From DASXUG01 sp036504995 (GTDB taxonomy: Bacteria > Pseudomonadota > Gammaproteobacteria > Burkholderiales > Methylophilaceae), in the NCBI GenBank assembly GCA_036504995.1, contig DASXUG010000005.1:310001-374000 (forward strand): a DNA stretch of 64,000 bases. Direction: 5' to 3'. Positions 1 through 7,681 of this stretch are shown in pieces. Position 1 is the first letter of the stretch, and the number at the start of each line of letters is the position of its first letter. The position numbers and the translations under genes were made by a program. The notes below the pieces were generated by a model that ran no database searches, was not told the DNA's origin, and saw nothing but the letters and a program-made list of their open reading frames with translations.

Positions 1-2236
1 TGTGTAACTTGTTAAATTTCTGTTCCGCAAGCATCTGTAAATCACCATCACTCATTTTATTCAACTTAATCGGCTTGACTGGCTTTGCCATTTTCGCCTT
101 TGTAGTTAACGCTTTTCTATCAGTTGGTGTATCAGGTAAAGAAGCCACGTAGTAAAGCAATGATTCACGTGCACCTTCAACTGGTGTTTGCTGCATCAAT
201 TTAAATCCTTTAGGTTTTGCTCGTGCTGCAATGCTGGCTGGTGTATCTGCTCTTGCAACGGCAAGTTTGGTTAACTCATTCGCGAAGCTATTGGCCCGAA
301 ACACTCCCGCGCTTGGCTCTGTTCGTTGCACTAAAGGCTTCAGCCCCCATTTGTCGCCTACGTATCTTAGGATACTGGTATGGTCAAAAGTGGTCTTACA
401 AATGTCTTTTTGCACCCAGGGGGAAACAAGAATAGTGGGCACTCGCACACCTAGCTGATCAAACTTATATTCTGAAGTGTAATTATCAGGTGCTATGGTT
501 TTAGGTGGCGGCACATGATCATAAAAACCACCATGCTCATCGTAAGTGATAATCAGCAGCGTGGATTTCCACAACGCCTCATTAGCCCGTATGCTGTTAT
601 AGACTTTTGCGATCAACTCCTCACCAGCCGTTACACCTGTCGGCGGATGTTGATCATTTTCATCTTCGCCAAAATAGCAGGGTTCAATAAAACTATAGGC
701 TGGAAAGTCTTTTTCATCGCCTTTGGTGTCATCTATAAAATCATCCATATCTGCGTAATTGCCAGTCACCACGCTGCCTACATACTCAGGCAGCAAATCA
801 GTCAAAACAATACTTTGTGGAATGCCATCATGGTAGATACGCCACGTTTGCTTCGCATCATCCAAGCGATCATAGAGCGTATCTTGGTCATATTGATAAA
901 GATACTGAGGAGTTTTACGGGAAGGCATATGGATATGACCCAAGCATGTGCCACTATGCACAAAAAATCGGTTTGGCCAGGTTGGTCCTGGCATAGAAGA
1001 AAACCAGCGATCACACACCAGAAAGTTGCGAGCCAATGTATGTAAAGCAGTAAGACTATCTGGCTGCGCTCCATCTCCCAGTGGAAAATACGCCATGACT
1101 TGATCAACTTGCCCAGCTTTACTCTCGCTCACGCCTGGCACCTTTAGATAAGCGTCTACAAAGCCACCCATGGGGTGATTATTATCATTTCCCAATTGGA
1201 TTTGAACATCCGTAAACTCATGTGGTACATCTACGCTAATACTCTCGGCCGCAGTGGGCGCTTGCTCATAAACCTTGCCGCTAGCAGTTGAGGTATTTTT
1301 ATATTTGGGTCCAGTTTGTGGAATACCATCAACTTGAGGATAAATTTTTGTAAGGTCACCCAGCATATGATCAAAAGAGCGATTTTCCAGCATCAGCACC
1401 ACGATATGTCGAATAGGGTCAGTTGGCGTTGAACTTGCAGTACTGGTATCAGCACCCACCGTGAGTGCTTCCTTATGCTCATCTTCTTTGGCTAGGGTAG
1501 CATCACCATGTTTACGAATATATCCACGCCCAGCTTGGTATTTGTTTTTTGTTTTGATGCGCTTTTGTGCCTTTTTGTCGTTTGGGGCTGAATAGGTGAT
1601 CGCTGTATTTTTCTCAGGGTCAAAGAACCCAATATAACCGCCTGAACTTACGCCAAATGAGCAAAGCCCCTTACCCTCACTTAATCGCCCTAAAAAGTCG
1701 TTGCGCCCACCTTCTTGTTCGCCAACGCTAAAATATAAAGGGAGCACAAAATTAGATACCTCAATATTGTCGATAAAATATGTTTGTGATTGCACAGCAT
1801 CACACATCTCAAACCAGTGATAGACAGTTTTATCTGGCGCTTCTGGATGCGGCCCTTGTACTAAAAGATTACCTTGCGCATCACCAACCAACTCTAAGGC
1901 CTCGTGTGATAGGGTGGCGGTCCAATTTTCTCCAAGCTCCTTACATAACTCGGTAAAAACAAAGCCATAGGGAATCCCGCGGTAATTAATATCGTGATAT
2001 CCCAACGCATCTTGCACATCGGCTTGATCAAACAAATATAAAACTGCGTCTCCACGCATCTCATATAAATGCGCTTTATCTGGCTCTCTACCCACGGCTC
2101 CCTCAAGGCGCAACTTTGCAGGCAAGCTCCAATATGGCTCAAAATCTTCTGAAATTTGACGATTAATCGCCCGAATAGCGGTTAATACTTGCTCATCTGT
2201 AAGTAAATTGGATTGATTAACGATACTGATAATCAT
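1..2236 (-). CDS. Phospholipase C/acid phosphatase-type phosphoesterase with extra N-terminal domain (partial, cut by left edge)
   Basis: The minus-strand frame is open without interruption from an ATG at 2236 to the left edge, about 745 codons, so the gene continues outside the window. Residues about 270-620 match the phosphoesterase family (PF04185: phospholipase C, AcpA-type acid phosphatases): the segment RHIVVLMLENRSFDHMLG holds ENRSFDH at 284-290, and DEHGGFYDH lies at 566-574; these motifs supply metal and phosphate ligands in the family. Residues 1-230 form a separate domain of unknown function with the motif SHEALEL (H111, E112, E115). No signal peptide is visible, unlike most secreted members of the family. 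GGGGG lies about 8 nt before the ATG; an in-frame TTG sits five codons upstream. The C-terminal part beyond residue 620 is Lys- and Pro-rich. Substrate unknown. Confidence 0.85.
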   Translation of the reverse strand, partial: MIISIVNQSNLLTDEQVLTAIRAINRQISEDFEPYWSLPAKLRLEGAVGREPDKAHLYEMRGDAVLYLFDQADVQDALGYHDINYRGIPYGFVFTELCKELGENWTATLSHEALELVGDAQGNLLVQGPHPEAPDKTVYHWFEMCDAVQSQTYFIDNIEVSNFVLPLYFSVGEQEGGRNDFLGRLSEGKGLCSFGVSSGGYIGFFDPEKNTAITYSAPNDKKAQKRIKTKNKYQAGRGYIRKHGDATLAKEDEHKEALTVGADTSTASSTPTDPIRHIVVLMLENRSFDHMLGDLTKIYPQVDGIPQTGPKYKNTSTASGKVYEQAPTAAESISVDVPHEFTDVQIQLGNDNNHPMGGFVDAYLKVPGVSESKAGQVDQVMAYFPLGDGAQPDSLTALHTLARNFLVCDRWFSSMPGPTWPNRFFVHSGTCLGHIHMPSRKTPQYLYQYDQDTLYDRLDDAKQTWRIYHDGIPQSIVLTDLLPEYVGSVVTGNYADMDDFIDDTKGDEKDFPAYSFIEPCYFGEDENDQHPPTGVTAGEELIAKVYNSIRANEALWKSTLLIITYDEHGGFYDHVPPPKTIAPDNYTSEYKFDQLGVRVPTILVSPWVQKDICKTTFDHTSILRYVGDKWGLKPLVQRTEPSAGVFRANSFANELTKLAVARADTPASIAARAKPKGFKLMQQTPVEGARESLLYYVASLPDTPTDRKALTTKAKMAKPVKPIKLNKMSDGDLQMLAEQKFNKLH

Positions 2237-2465
2237 CTTGCATGCCCCCAAGGATAAACCGCATTAGATTTTAAATCACTTTAACTACATGCAATCCAAC
2301 AACAACGAGCGATTATTAAATCAACGAATGTATACATGTATTGTAGCAACAAATAATACCAAAGAGTTACTATGGATACTTTTATTCTGTTATATTAAAT
2401 ACCAACATAAACCTTTTTCACATCAAACTTGTATTAACGATCATCATTTCTGATTGGAGAGCTTC

Positions 2466-3320
2466 ATGAAACATCTAGCTGAAAAGTTAACCATCATTTC
2501 CATCACACTTCTACTGTTTAACGCGTGTACAGATTTAGGACCTATTCGTGATTATGCAAAGGCCTCGCAGGACCTCACGTCTGGACAGGAAATAGTCACA
2601 CGATGGAAAAATTCTGATGCTGAGCTTATCAAAGCACAACCCCTTTTTGATGATCCAATCAATACACGGCGAGATGAAGAGTCTCAAAAACACGCAGAAG
2701 AGGCCGCTAAAAATTTAATAAAAATCCACAACGTGCTGGGTCAATACTTCTCTGCTGTTGCGTTATTAGCTGACGATGGCTTACCTTCAGTAAAAACCCA
2801 AAGTGAAAGCTTATCCAACTCAATTAAGTTGGTTGATTCCAATTTCAACGAAGCAGATCAAGCCGCGTTCAAAGCCATATTAAATTTGCTGTCTATCCCA
2901 CTAGATGCCTACAGGCAAAAACAAGTCATCAAACTAATCAAGGAGCAAGATGAAAATGTGGAAAAGCTACTGACCATACTTGAACAATCCAGTATGGTCA
3001 TAGAAAGTGACATTAGAAGCGAAGCCGACGCAAGCACTCAGCCCTACTACGCAATGCTAGGAGATATAAAAGATAAAGGCGTGCGCTATTTAATACGCGA
3101 AAAAATGTTAATCAACAAAAAAACCAACTACCAGGCTTTATTTTCCGCCATTGCAAACTACAGAAGCGCGATCGCAAATATTAAATACCAGCACAAGAAA
3201 ATTGCCACCTCCGTGAGCTCCAACAAAGACAATTTAAAACAAATTTTAGCTGAACTGAAAGATGCGAAAAAACAAATAGAGTCGGCCAAAATAGCCGTCG
3301 AAACTGCCATTGCCAACTAG
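2466..3320 (+). CDS. Putative outer-membrane lipoprotein, mostly helical, unknown function
   Basis: I do not recognise this family. The ATG at 2466 is chosen because GGAGA (2456-2460) sits just upstream; a TTG in frame at 2454 lies too close to that motif. The product (284 residues) begins with a lipoprotein-like signal: basic start, hydrophobic residues 8-18, then FNAC with Cys21 as the probable lipidated residue; -3 is Phe, which is not the best lipobox. Residue +2 is Thr, not Asp, which favours outer-membrane sorting. The remainder is polar and appears largely alpha-helical, with a Lys/Ala/Glu-rich C-terminal segment likely to form a coiled coil. The next gene starts 15 nt after the stop, so the two are probably co-transcribed and may act together. 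Confidence 0.7.
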   Translation: MKHLAEKLTIISITLLLFNACTDLGPIRDYAKASQDLTSGQEIVTRWKNSDAELIKAQPLFDDPINTRRDEESQKHAEEAAKNLIKIHNVLGQYFSAVALLADDGLPSVKTQSESLSNSIKLVDSNFNEADQAAFKAILNLLSIPLDAYRQKQVIKLIKEQDENVEKLLTILEQSSMVIESDIRSEADASTQPYYAMLGDIKDKGVRYLIREKMLINKKTNYQALFSAIANYRSAIANIKYQHKKIATSVSSNKDNLKQILAELKDAKKQIESAKIAVETAIAN

Positions 3321-3335
3321 ACAAAGGAAAATTGT

Positions 3336-3728
3336 ATGGACATCACTGACTTTCAAAAATCGATCCAAATTGCCGATGATCTGGATGAGCAAGCTAATCG
3401 CTTAAACCTCTATATATCTGACCCTGAGCAAAGTAAAGCGGATCGCGTCAAAGCGGTAGAAGCACAAAATAAACTCCGTCGAGAAGCGGCTAAACTTAGA
3501 ATAGATACCATCACAGAAATTATTGGCGACCAAGCCCCAACCATTGATGCAATCGTATCGGCCGCTGATAAAGCAAGGTCCGCTGCCAATAAAATTGGCA
3601 AAATTAAAAGCAGTCTTGAGTTAGCGACAGCGACAATCACCTTCTTCGCAGCGCTAAGCACTCAAGACTTACCGAAAATTATCAAAGCATTTAGCAACTT
3701 TCAAGATTCAATTAAATCAGTAGCTTAG
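3336..3728 (+). CDS. Small helical protein, unknown function, paired with the lipoprotein gene
   Basis: 130 residues, family not recognised. AAAGGA lies 8 nt before the ATG and the gene follows the lipoprotein gene by 15 nt. The sequence has no signal peptide; it is rich in Ala, Lys, Asp and Glu and looks like three or four amphipathic helices. A less polar helix with LATATITFFAAL near residues 95-107 might touch a membrane or pack against a partner. Co-transcription with a surface lipoprotein suggests a two-protein unit, but no toxin, immunity or chaperone motif is visible. Confidence 0.6.
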   Translation: MDITDFQKSIQIADDLDEQANRLNLYISDPEQSKADRVKAVEAQNKLRREAAKLRIDTITEIIGDQAPTIDAIVSAADKARSAANKIGKIKSSLELATATITFFAALSTQDLPKIIKAFSNFQDSIKSVA

Positions 3729-3893
3729 ATCGGCTGGTTGAGATGATATAGTGGGAGATGAAAAAGCCCTAAAATTTAATACTGCGTGGCTTATTCTTAA
3801 TCTTTGCTGCCCCTAAAAGCGGTGACCTATAACCACTTGTGAAAACAGAGTCTGACCTCATATACCCATTACACTACTAATATGGAGTCATAT

Positions 3894-4151
3894 ATGAAGT
3901 CAATCTTAGAATACCTGAACAAGCACGGCGAAAAGATGGATATTGAAATCGCTGAAGCCACGGGGCTTGCTCTACCTGTAGTGAAAGCCAAGCTGCGCGA
4001 TTTGGCTTTGAGTGGTGCGGTGATTAGCTGCAACGTCACCAAGTTTGTCGATGGGGTGAAAACAGAGGGGATCAGCAGTCGCATCTCAGGTTCGGTTCCA
4101 CAAGCCAGCCCTGGAAGGAAACCCAAAACAGAGGCCGCTATGGAAAGTTAG
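3894..4151 (+). CDS. Small winged-helix (ArsR-like) DNA-binding protein
   Basis: Product of 85 residues. The start at 3894 is preferred over the in-frame ATG at 3882 because GGAG (3884-3887) lies 6 nt before it. Residues 1-50 read as a helix-turn-helix: a first helix (MKSILEYLNKHG), then EIAEATGLALPVVKAKLRDLALSGAV, which has the spacing of a winged-helix core with recognition helix PVVKAKLRDLA. Residues 50-62 would form the wing, and the last 25 are a Pro/Lys/Ser tail. There is no metal-binding Cys cluster, so it is probably not a metal sensor. It is convergent with pqqA across a shared terminator; a regulatory link to pqqA is only speculation. Confidence 0.65.
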   Translation: MKSILEYLNKHGEKMDIEIAEATGLALPVVKAKLRDLALSGAVISCNVTKFVDGVKTEGISSRISGSVPQASPGRKPKTEAAMES

Positions 4152-4157
4152 AGACAA

Positions 4158-4188
4158 TAAAAAAGCCTACTCGGGGTAGGCTTTTTTC
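4158..4188. terminator. Bidirectional intrinsic terminator
   Basis: AAAAGCCTAC (4161-4170) pairs with GTAGGCTTTT across a TCGGG-type loop, flanked by A-run and T-run. It serves the winged-helix gene on the plus strand (stop at 4151) and pqqA on the minus strand (stop at 4205). Confidence 0.85.
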
Positions 4189-4204
4189 AATGCAGTGAAG
4201 CGAA

Positions 4205-4276
4205 TTACTTGTTCATTACGTACATAGTTACTTCAAAGCCGAAACGCATTTCTGTAGCTGCTGGTTTAGTCCACAT
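4205..4276 (-). CDS. pqqA: PqqA, precursor peptide of the cofactor PQQ (orphan copy)
   Basis: A 23-codon minus-strand gene. The peptide begins MWTKPAATEMRFGFEVTMY and ends VMNK. MWTKPA, the GFEVTMY core and the Glu15-x3-Tyr19 pair match the PqqA family closely; PqqE joins these Glu and Tyr side chains in the first step of pyrroloquinoline quinone synthesis, with PqqD as carrier. GGAG lies about 7 nt before the ATG. No pqqB, C, D or E follows; the next minus-strand feature downstream is the shared terminator, so this is a monocistronic peptide gene whose partners must be elsewhere. Stand-alone and multiple pqqA copies are known in methylotrophs, where PQQ serves methanol dehydrogenase. Confidence 0.92.
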   Translation of the reverse strand: MWTKPAATEMRFGFEVTMYVMNK

Positions 4277-4329
4277 AGTAATCTCCAATGTCTTTTTGAA
4301 CTGACGATATGTCTTGTTCGTATGGATGC

Positions 4330-4358
4330 ATTATGCGCTACCTCTTAAATTATGCGCT
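4330..4358. promoter_or_regulatory. Direct repeat upstream of pqqA, possible operator
   Basis: ATTATGCGCT occurs twice exactly, at 4330-4339 and 4349-4358, 19 nt apart, 54-82 nt before the pqqA start codon. On the pqqA strand each copy reads AGCGCATAAT, so each also contains a -10-like CATAAT. It may be a tandem activator site or a double promoter; neither can be decided from sequence alone. Confidence 0.45.
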
Positions 4359-4454
4359 CTGGGCAATCATGATTGAGACCTAATGATATTCATTAACTGA
4401 GCGTGCGAAGAACTGCAACTTAAAAGTGAAAAGCCTGCTTTTAACAAGCCTAGG

Positions 4455-4991
4455 TTACACACTCACGGCACGCATCCTGTCCATTTTTTCAATAACTGCC
4501 TGATAGAGATCATGGTCGGAATCGGGGTTATTTCGGTCTGGATGGTTGGCACTACGGATCTTTTTCAATTCCGTCATATCGTCTGGCAGGTCATGCACCT
4601 TGGTCACACGATCACCGTTTTTGAGCATCAAGCGCTGAAGCTCAGCCTCTGCCTCTTCGCGTGCGTCATATAATTTCTTGCTGCCAAGACGCCAACTATC
4701 TTGATTTTTGCGTGGGGATAGCTTTTCTTTACCATCAAACCAGATCCACCTGCCTGTATCGGAGTCCTGTTCAAAATGAACAGTGGTGATGGTGTAAGTA
4801 CGAACTGGCGGCTCGATTTCGTTGGCGAATAAGTTGATTATCTTACCAACAGTTCCCACCGTTACAAGGTAATACGCGCCTGCCTCATGTGGGCGGAACG
4901 CACTACTTTGTGTTGGCTCAGGCTTGCTGTCATTACTTGATGAATTCATTTCAGCCATGCGGCTGAGTGCTCTGCGTTGTGCGTTGGTCAC
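4455..4991 (-). CDS. Uncharacterised protein with C-terminal J-domain-like HPD motif
   Basis: 178 residues, starting at GTG 4991 with AGGAG 8 nt upstream. The N-terminal 35 residues are polar and probably disordered. Residues 36-95 (AGAYYLVTVGTVGKIINLF, then RTYTITTVHFEQDSDTGRW) look like a small beta-rich domain. The C-terminus, LKKIRSANHPDRNNPDSDHD followed by LYQAVIEKMDRMR, resembles helices II-III of a DnaJ J-domain, with HPD at 150-152, the tripeptide that stimulates DnaK ATPase. The region is shorter than a full J-domain and the preceding helix is weak, so Hsp70 interaction is inferred. No membrane segment. It is transcribed away from the GGDEF-EAL genes and has no obvious operon partner. 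Confidence 0.6.
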   Translation of the reverse strand: MTNAQRRALSRMAEMNSSSNDSKPEPTQSSAFRPHEAGAYYLVTVGTVGKIINLFANEIEPPVRTYTITTVHFEQDSDTGRWIWFDGKEKLSPRKNQDSWRLGSKKLYDAREEAEAELQRLMLKNGDRVTKVHDLPDDMTELKKIRSANHPDRNNPDSDHDLYQAVIEKMDRMRAVSV

Positions 4992-5423
4992 TGGTATTGC
5001 TCCTTATATTAGCTAAAACTCACTGGGATCACCATGTGGACTCTTGGAATGTCACAGTAGATTTGAAGCGATCAGAGATCTATCCGCTCAAAAAAGCCAC
5101 CTCAAAGGATGGCTTGATTAATTGCTATGTTTTGCTCCCAGAGAGGCTTCGAGTCTACAAGCAGCGAGTTAGCGACCGTATTCCTGACTAACCACTGGGG
5201 CGGGGGATCCATTAAAAAACTGCGCCATTATACTGCACCTGATGTAAATATGTTGCAGACTTCCCGAGTTAATGACGCTGGGAAAATAGGTGATCTAAAA
5301 TATAAAATTCACATTTGGCGAATGCCACATTAACTGAAAGCATCATCATTGATTATTAAGTCTTTTTTCACTTACTTTGAGTAGTCAAAACTCAACTATC
5401 GCTGTCATATTCGCTGGATTGTT
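4992..5423. other. Intergenic stretch with no convincing gene
   Basis: About 430 nt between the start of the HPD protein and the end of the 649-residue GGDEF-EAL gene. Short open frames exist at 4967-5191 and 5127-5333 on the plus strand, but they lack a ribosome site and resemble no family I know. AGGAG at about 5001-5005 on the minus strand is the ribosome site of the HPD protein. Otherwise I see nothing in it. Confidence 0.5.
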
Positions 5424-7373
5424 CTAGTCTGCCATCTTCAATAAAGATGGAGCGTTCATCTGATCAAGTTTGGCCTCAAAATCACGCAAAGGCAAAGGCC
5501 GAGAAAACAGATAGCCTTGATAGGCGTTACAACCTAACGTTTGTAACAACTCTTTTTGCTGCTGCATTTCCACGCCTTCGGCAATCACGCTATGTCCGAG
5601 ATTTTTGCCTATATTGATGATGGTTTGCACCATAAACGTATCACAATTATTGTGCAGAATATCTTGGATAAAACTTTTATCAATTTTCAACTCATCTAGC
5701 GGCAGTTGTTTTAATACCGCTAATGATGATTGACCAATACCAAAATCATCCAGTGAGAATGTAATACCCAGTGCTTTTAGGGCGTTGATTTTCTCAATCA
5801 CATCATCAATGTTTTTTACAATCAAACTTTCTGTTAGTTCTAGTCGTAGCAATTTGGGATTACATCCACTGTTAAGTACTATTTCTGTCACCGTCTCCAC
5901 AAAATCTGGCTGACTAAATTGCAACGCACTGACATTGACTGAGAGTTTTAGTGTACTGGTCTGCGTCGAGTATTCCCAGCGTTTGAGTTGCCCGCATGCC
6001 TGCGTCAGCACCCAATATCCGATCGGCACTATCGTGCCTAATTCTTCCGCAATCGGAATAAACTGATCAGGTGGCACCATGCCTAACGTCGGATGTTGCC
6101 AGCGTAACAAAACCTCAGCGCCTATGGCGTGTTGCAATTGATTGACCTGCAATTGATAATATAGAACAAGCTGATTGGCTTGCTGAGCGAATGCTAGGTC
6201 ATTTGCCAGTGTGGCGCGTAAATCAATGGCTGGTTGCATGTCTTCGTCATACATTTGTATGCTGTTCAGGTCTTCGGACTTTTTGGCCTGATACATGGCA
6301 ATATCTGCCCGTCTCAGTACTTCGGTTTCATCCATCTCTTCGCCAAAAAACAGGCAGATACCAATACTGGGCGTGGTGTAATACTTACAATGGCTAAGGT
6401 GAAATGGTTGGGCAAATACATTGGCGAGTTTTTCGGCAGCCGCCTGCGCAGCTTCAATTGCCTGCGCTTTATCTTTTCCCAAATCATCCAGCACCGTAAT
6501 AAATTCATCGCCGCCCATTCTGGCTATCGTATCTTTTTTGCGCAAACAACGTTGCAAACGCGTAGCAACCTGTTTTAACAGCTCGTCACCGGCCAAATGA
6601 CCTTTGCTGTCATTTAGCCCCTTAAAGTTATTTAAATCGAGTGACAGTATCGCGCCATAGCTATAACTACGCGCACATCTAGCAAACGCCTGATTGAGAC
6701 GATCATTCAATAGCCGACGATTGGGCAGATTGGTCAAAAAATCATAGTTAGCTAGCTGATGGACTTTTTTATTGTCCAGATTGGAGGCAATCCTTAACGC
6801 AATGTTTTCACGCAGACTTTTGGCAACACCTCGGCCTGCAACTGTCACATACACCACATAGACGACAAACAAGATTGCCAACGCAACAGAAAGTTGACTG
6901 CCATTAATGAGAAACCGTGGAATCATAAACAGCAGTATTCCACCACTAAATAGGTTCGTGCACAGCGTGTCCACCGAATAAATGACTATCCCTGCTCCAG
7001 AAACACCCACCAGCGCAAAAATCAAAAACGCCTGATGCTCAGTATCAGCGATTGGATAAAGTAAAATACCCGCCAGCCCCCAAGCTGCCCCACAAAGCCC
7101 AGAACTCAGCCGGAAGCGATTTAACCAAAGCTGATTGTGCTGCTTTCTTTGATGGTCCCTATAATATTGAACGGTAAAATAAGTACGGACACCATAAGCC
7201 AGTACAAAGATCATCGCCCAAACTACCAATACGTTAAGTGCAATAAGGGTATGTTGCGTGTATAGCAGCGCAGCCATCACCACAGAGGCTGCCATTACAG
7301 ATCGATGATTGTTTGAATACAGCATACTTACAATTTCTATATTCAATGCCAATGGGTCTACTGCCGTTTTCAC
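5424..7373 (-). CDS. Membrane-anchored GGDEF-EAL cyclic di-GMP enzyme
   Basis: 649 residues: an N-terminal integral membrane sensor of about six hydrophobic segments (residues 25-190), a GGDEF diguanylate cyclase domain (about 205-375) with an intact GGDEF at 287-291, and an EAL phosphodiesterase domain (about 385-640). In the EAL signature the middle residue is changed (E420-V421-L422), but the metal-binding Glu is kept; further ligands appear in SVNVSALQF, LELTES, LDDFGIG, KIDKSF and AEGVE. Both activities are therefore possible, and which dominates cannot be told. No PAS domain, so the signal is likely sensed by the membrane part. Divergent from the PAS-GGDEF-EAL gene across 308 nt. Confidence 0.93.
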   Translation of the reverse strand: MKTAVDPLALNIEIVSMLYSNNHRSVMAASVVMAALLYTQHTLIALNVLVVWAMIFVLAYGVRTYFTVQYYRDHQRKQHNQLWLNRFRLSSGLCGAAWGLAGILLYPIADTEHQAFLIFALVGVSGAGIVIYSVDTLCTNLFSGGILLFMIPRFLINGSQLSVALAILFVVYVVYVTVAGRGVAKSLRENIALRIASNLDNKKVHQLANYDFLTNLPNRRLLNDRLNQAFARCARSYSYGAILSLDLNNFKGLNDSKGHLAGDELLKQVATRLQRCLRKKDTIARMGGDEFITVLDDLGKDKAQAIEAAQAAAEKLANVFAQPFHLSHCKYYTTPSIGICLFFGEEMDETEVLRRADIAMYQAKKSEDLNSIQMYDEDMQPAIDLRATLANDLAFAQQANQLVLYYQLQVNQLQHAIGAEVLLRWQHPTLGMVPPDQFIPIAEELGTIVPIGYWVLTQACGQLKRWEYSTQTSTLKLSVNVSALQFSQPDFVETVTEIVLNSGCNPKLLRLELTESLIVKNIDDVIEKINALKALGITFSLDDFGIGQSSLAVLKQLPLDELKIDKSFIQDILHNNCDTFMVQTIINIGKNLGHSVIAEGVEMQQQKELLQTLGCNAYQGYLFSRPLPLRDFEAKLDQMNAPSLLKMAD

Positions 7374-7681
7374 GCAAAATCCTCCGATAAATTTATCTAT
7401 ATCAGTTATCTACGGACAAATCATCCGCATTCTTTAATATATATACATTCCATTTCAACGCCAATTGAGCCTACAAATTTTCGGAATTTGCACTAGATAT
7501 AAAGTGAAAAAATTTAAATTTTACAAATGACCACCTCTGACCAGAATCTGACATTCTAAAAATTCAGATTTACATTTTCCCACCTCAAAAGTAAATTTTG
7601 TGGTATCAAATTGATTTATAACGTACATTTGATGATAGCGGTACATCTAAATAATGCTGTTAAAAGCTGGGAGTTAGTATA
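7374..7681. promoter_or_regulatory. Divergent promoter region of two GGDEF-EAL genes
   Basis: 308 nt of AT-rich sequence without an open frame of note. It must hold the promoters of both flanking genes; I see no clear -35/-10 pair. Two loosely similar segments, CTCTGACCAGAATCTGAC (about 7534-7551) and ATTCAGATT (7561-7569), are probably chance. Confidence 0.4.

Noticed and set aside
515..1107. Frames of 176 and 101 codons overlapping the phosphoesterase
   Set aside because: They lie within the phosphoesterase gene in other frames and look like shadows.
1..2236. The phosphoesterase might have been a broken gene, because only short complete frames were visible at first
   Set aside because: Reading the minus strand codon by codon from 2236 gives one frame with no stop to the edge; it is simply cut by the window.
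3846..3860. CAGAGTCTGACCTCA, resembling the GTCAGACTC element seen near REP-associated transposases
   Set aside because: A single copy, with no transposase or REP hairpin nearby; not enough to call a mobile element.
4967..5333. Two short plus-strand frames between the HPD protein and the GGDEF-EAL gene
   Set aside because: No ribosome site, no family, and overlap with the start region of the HPD gene.
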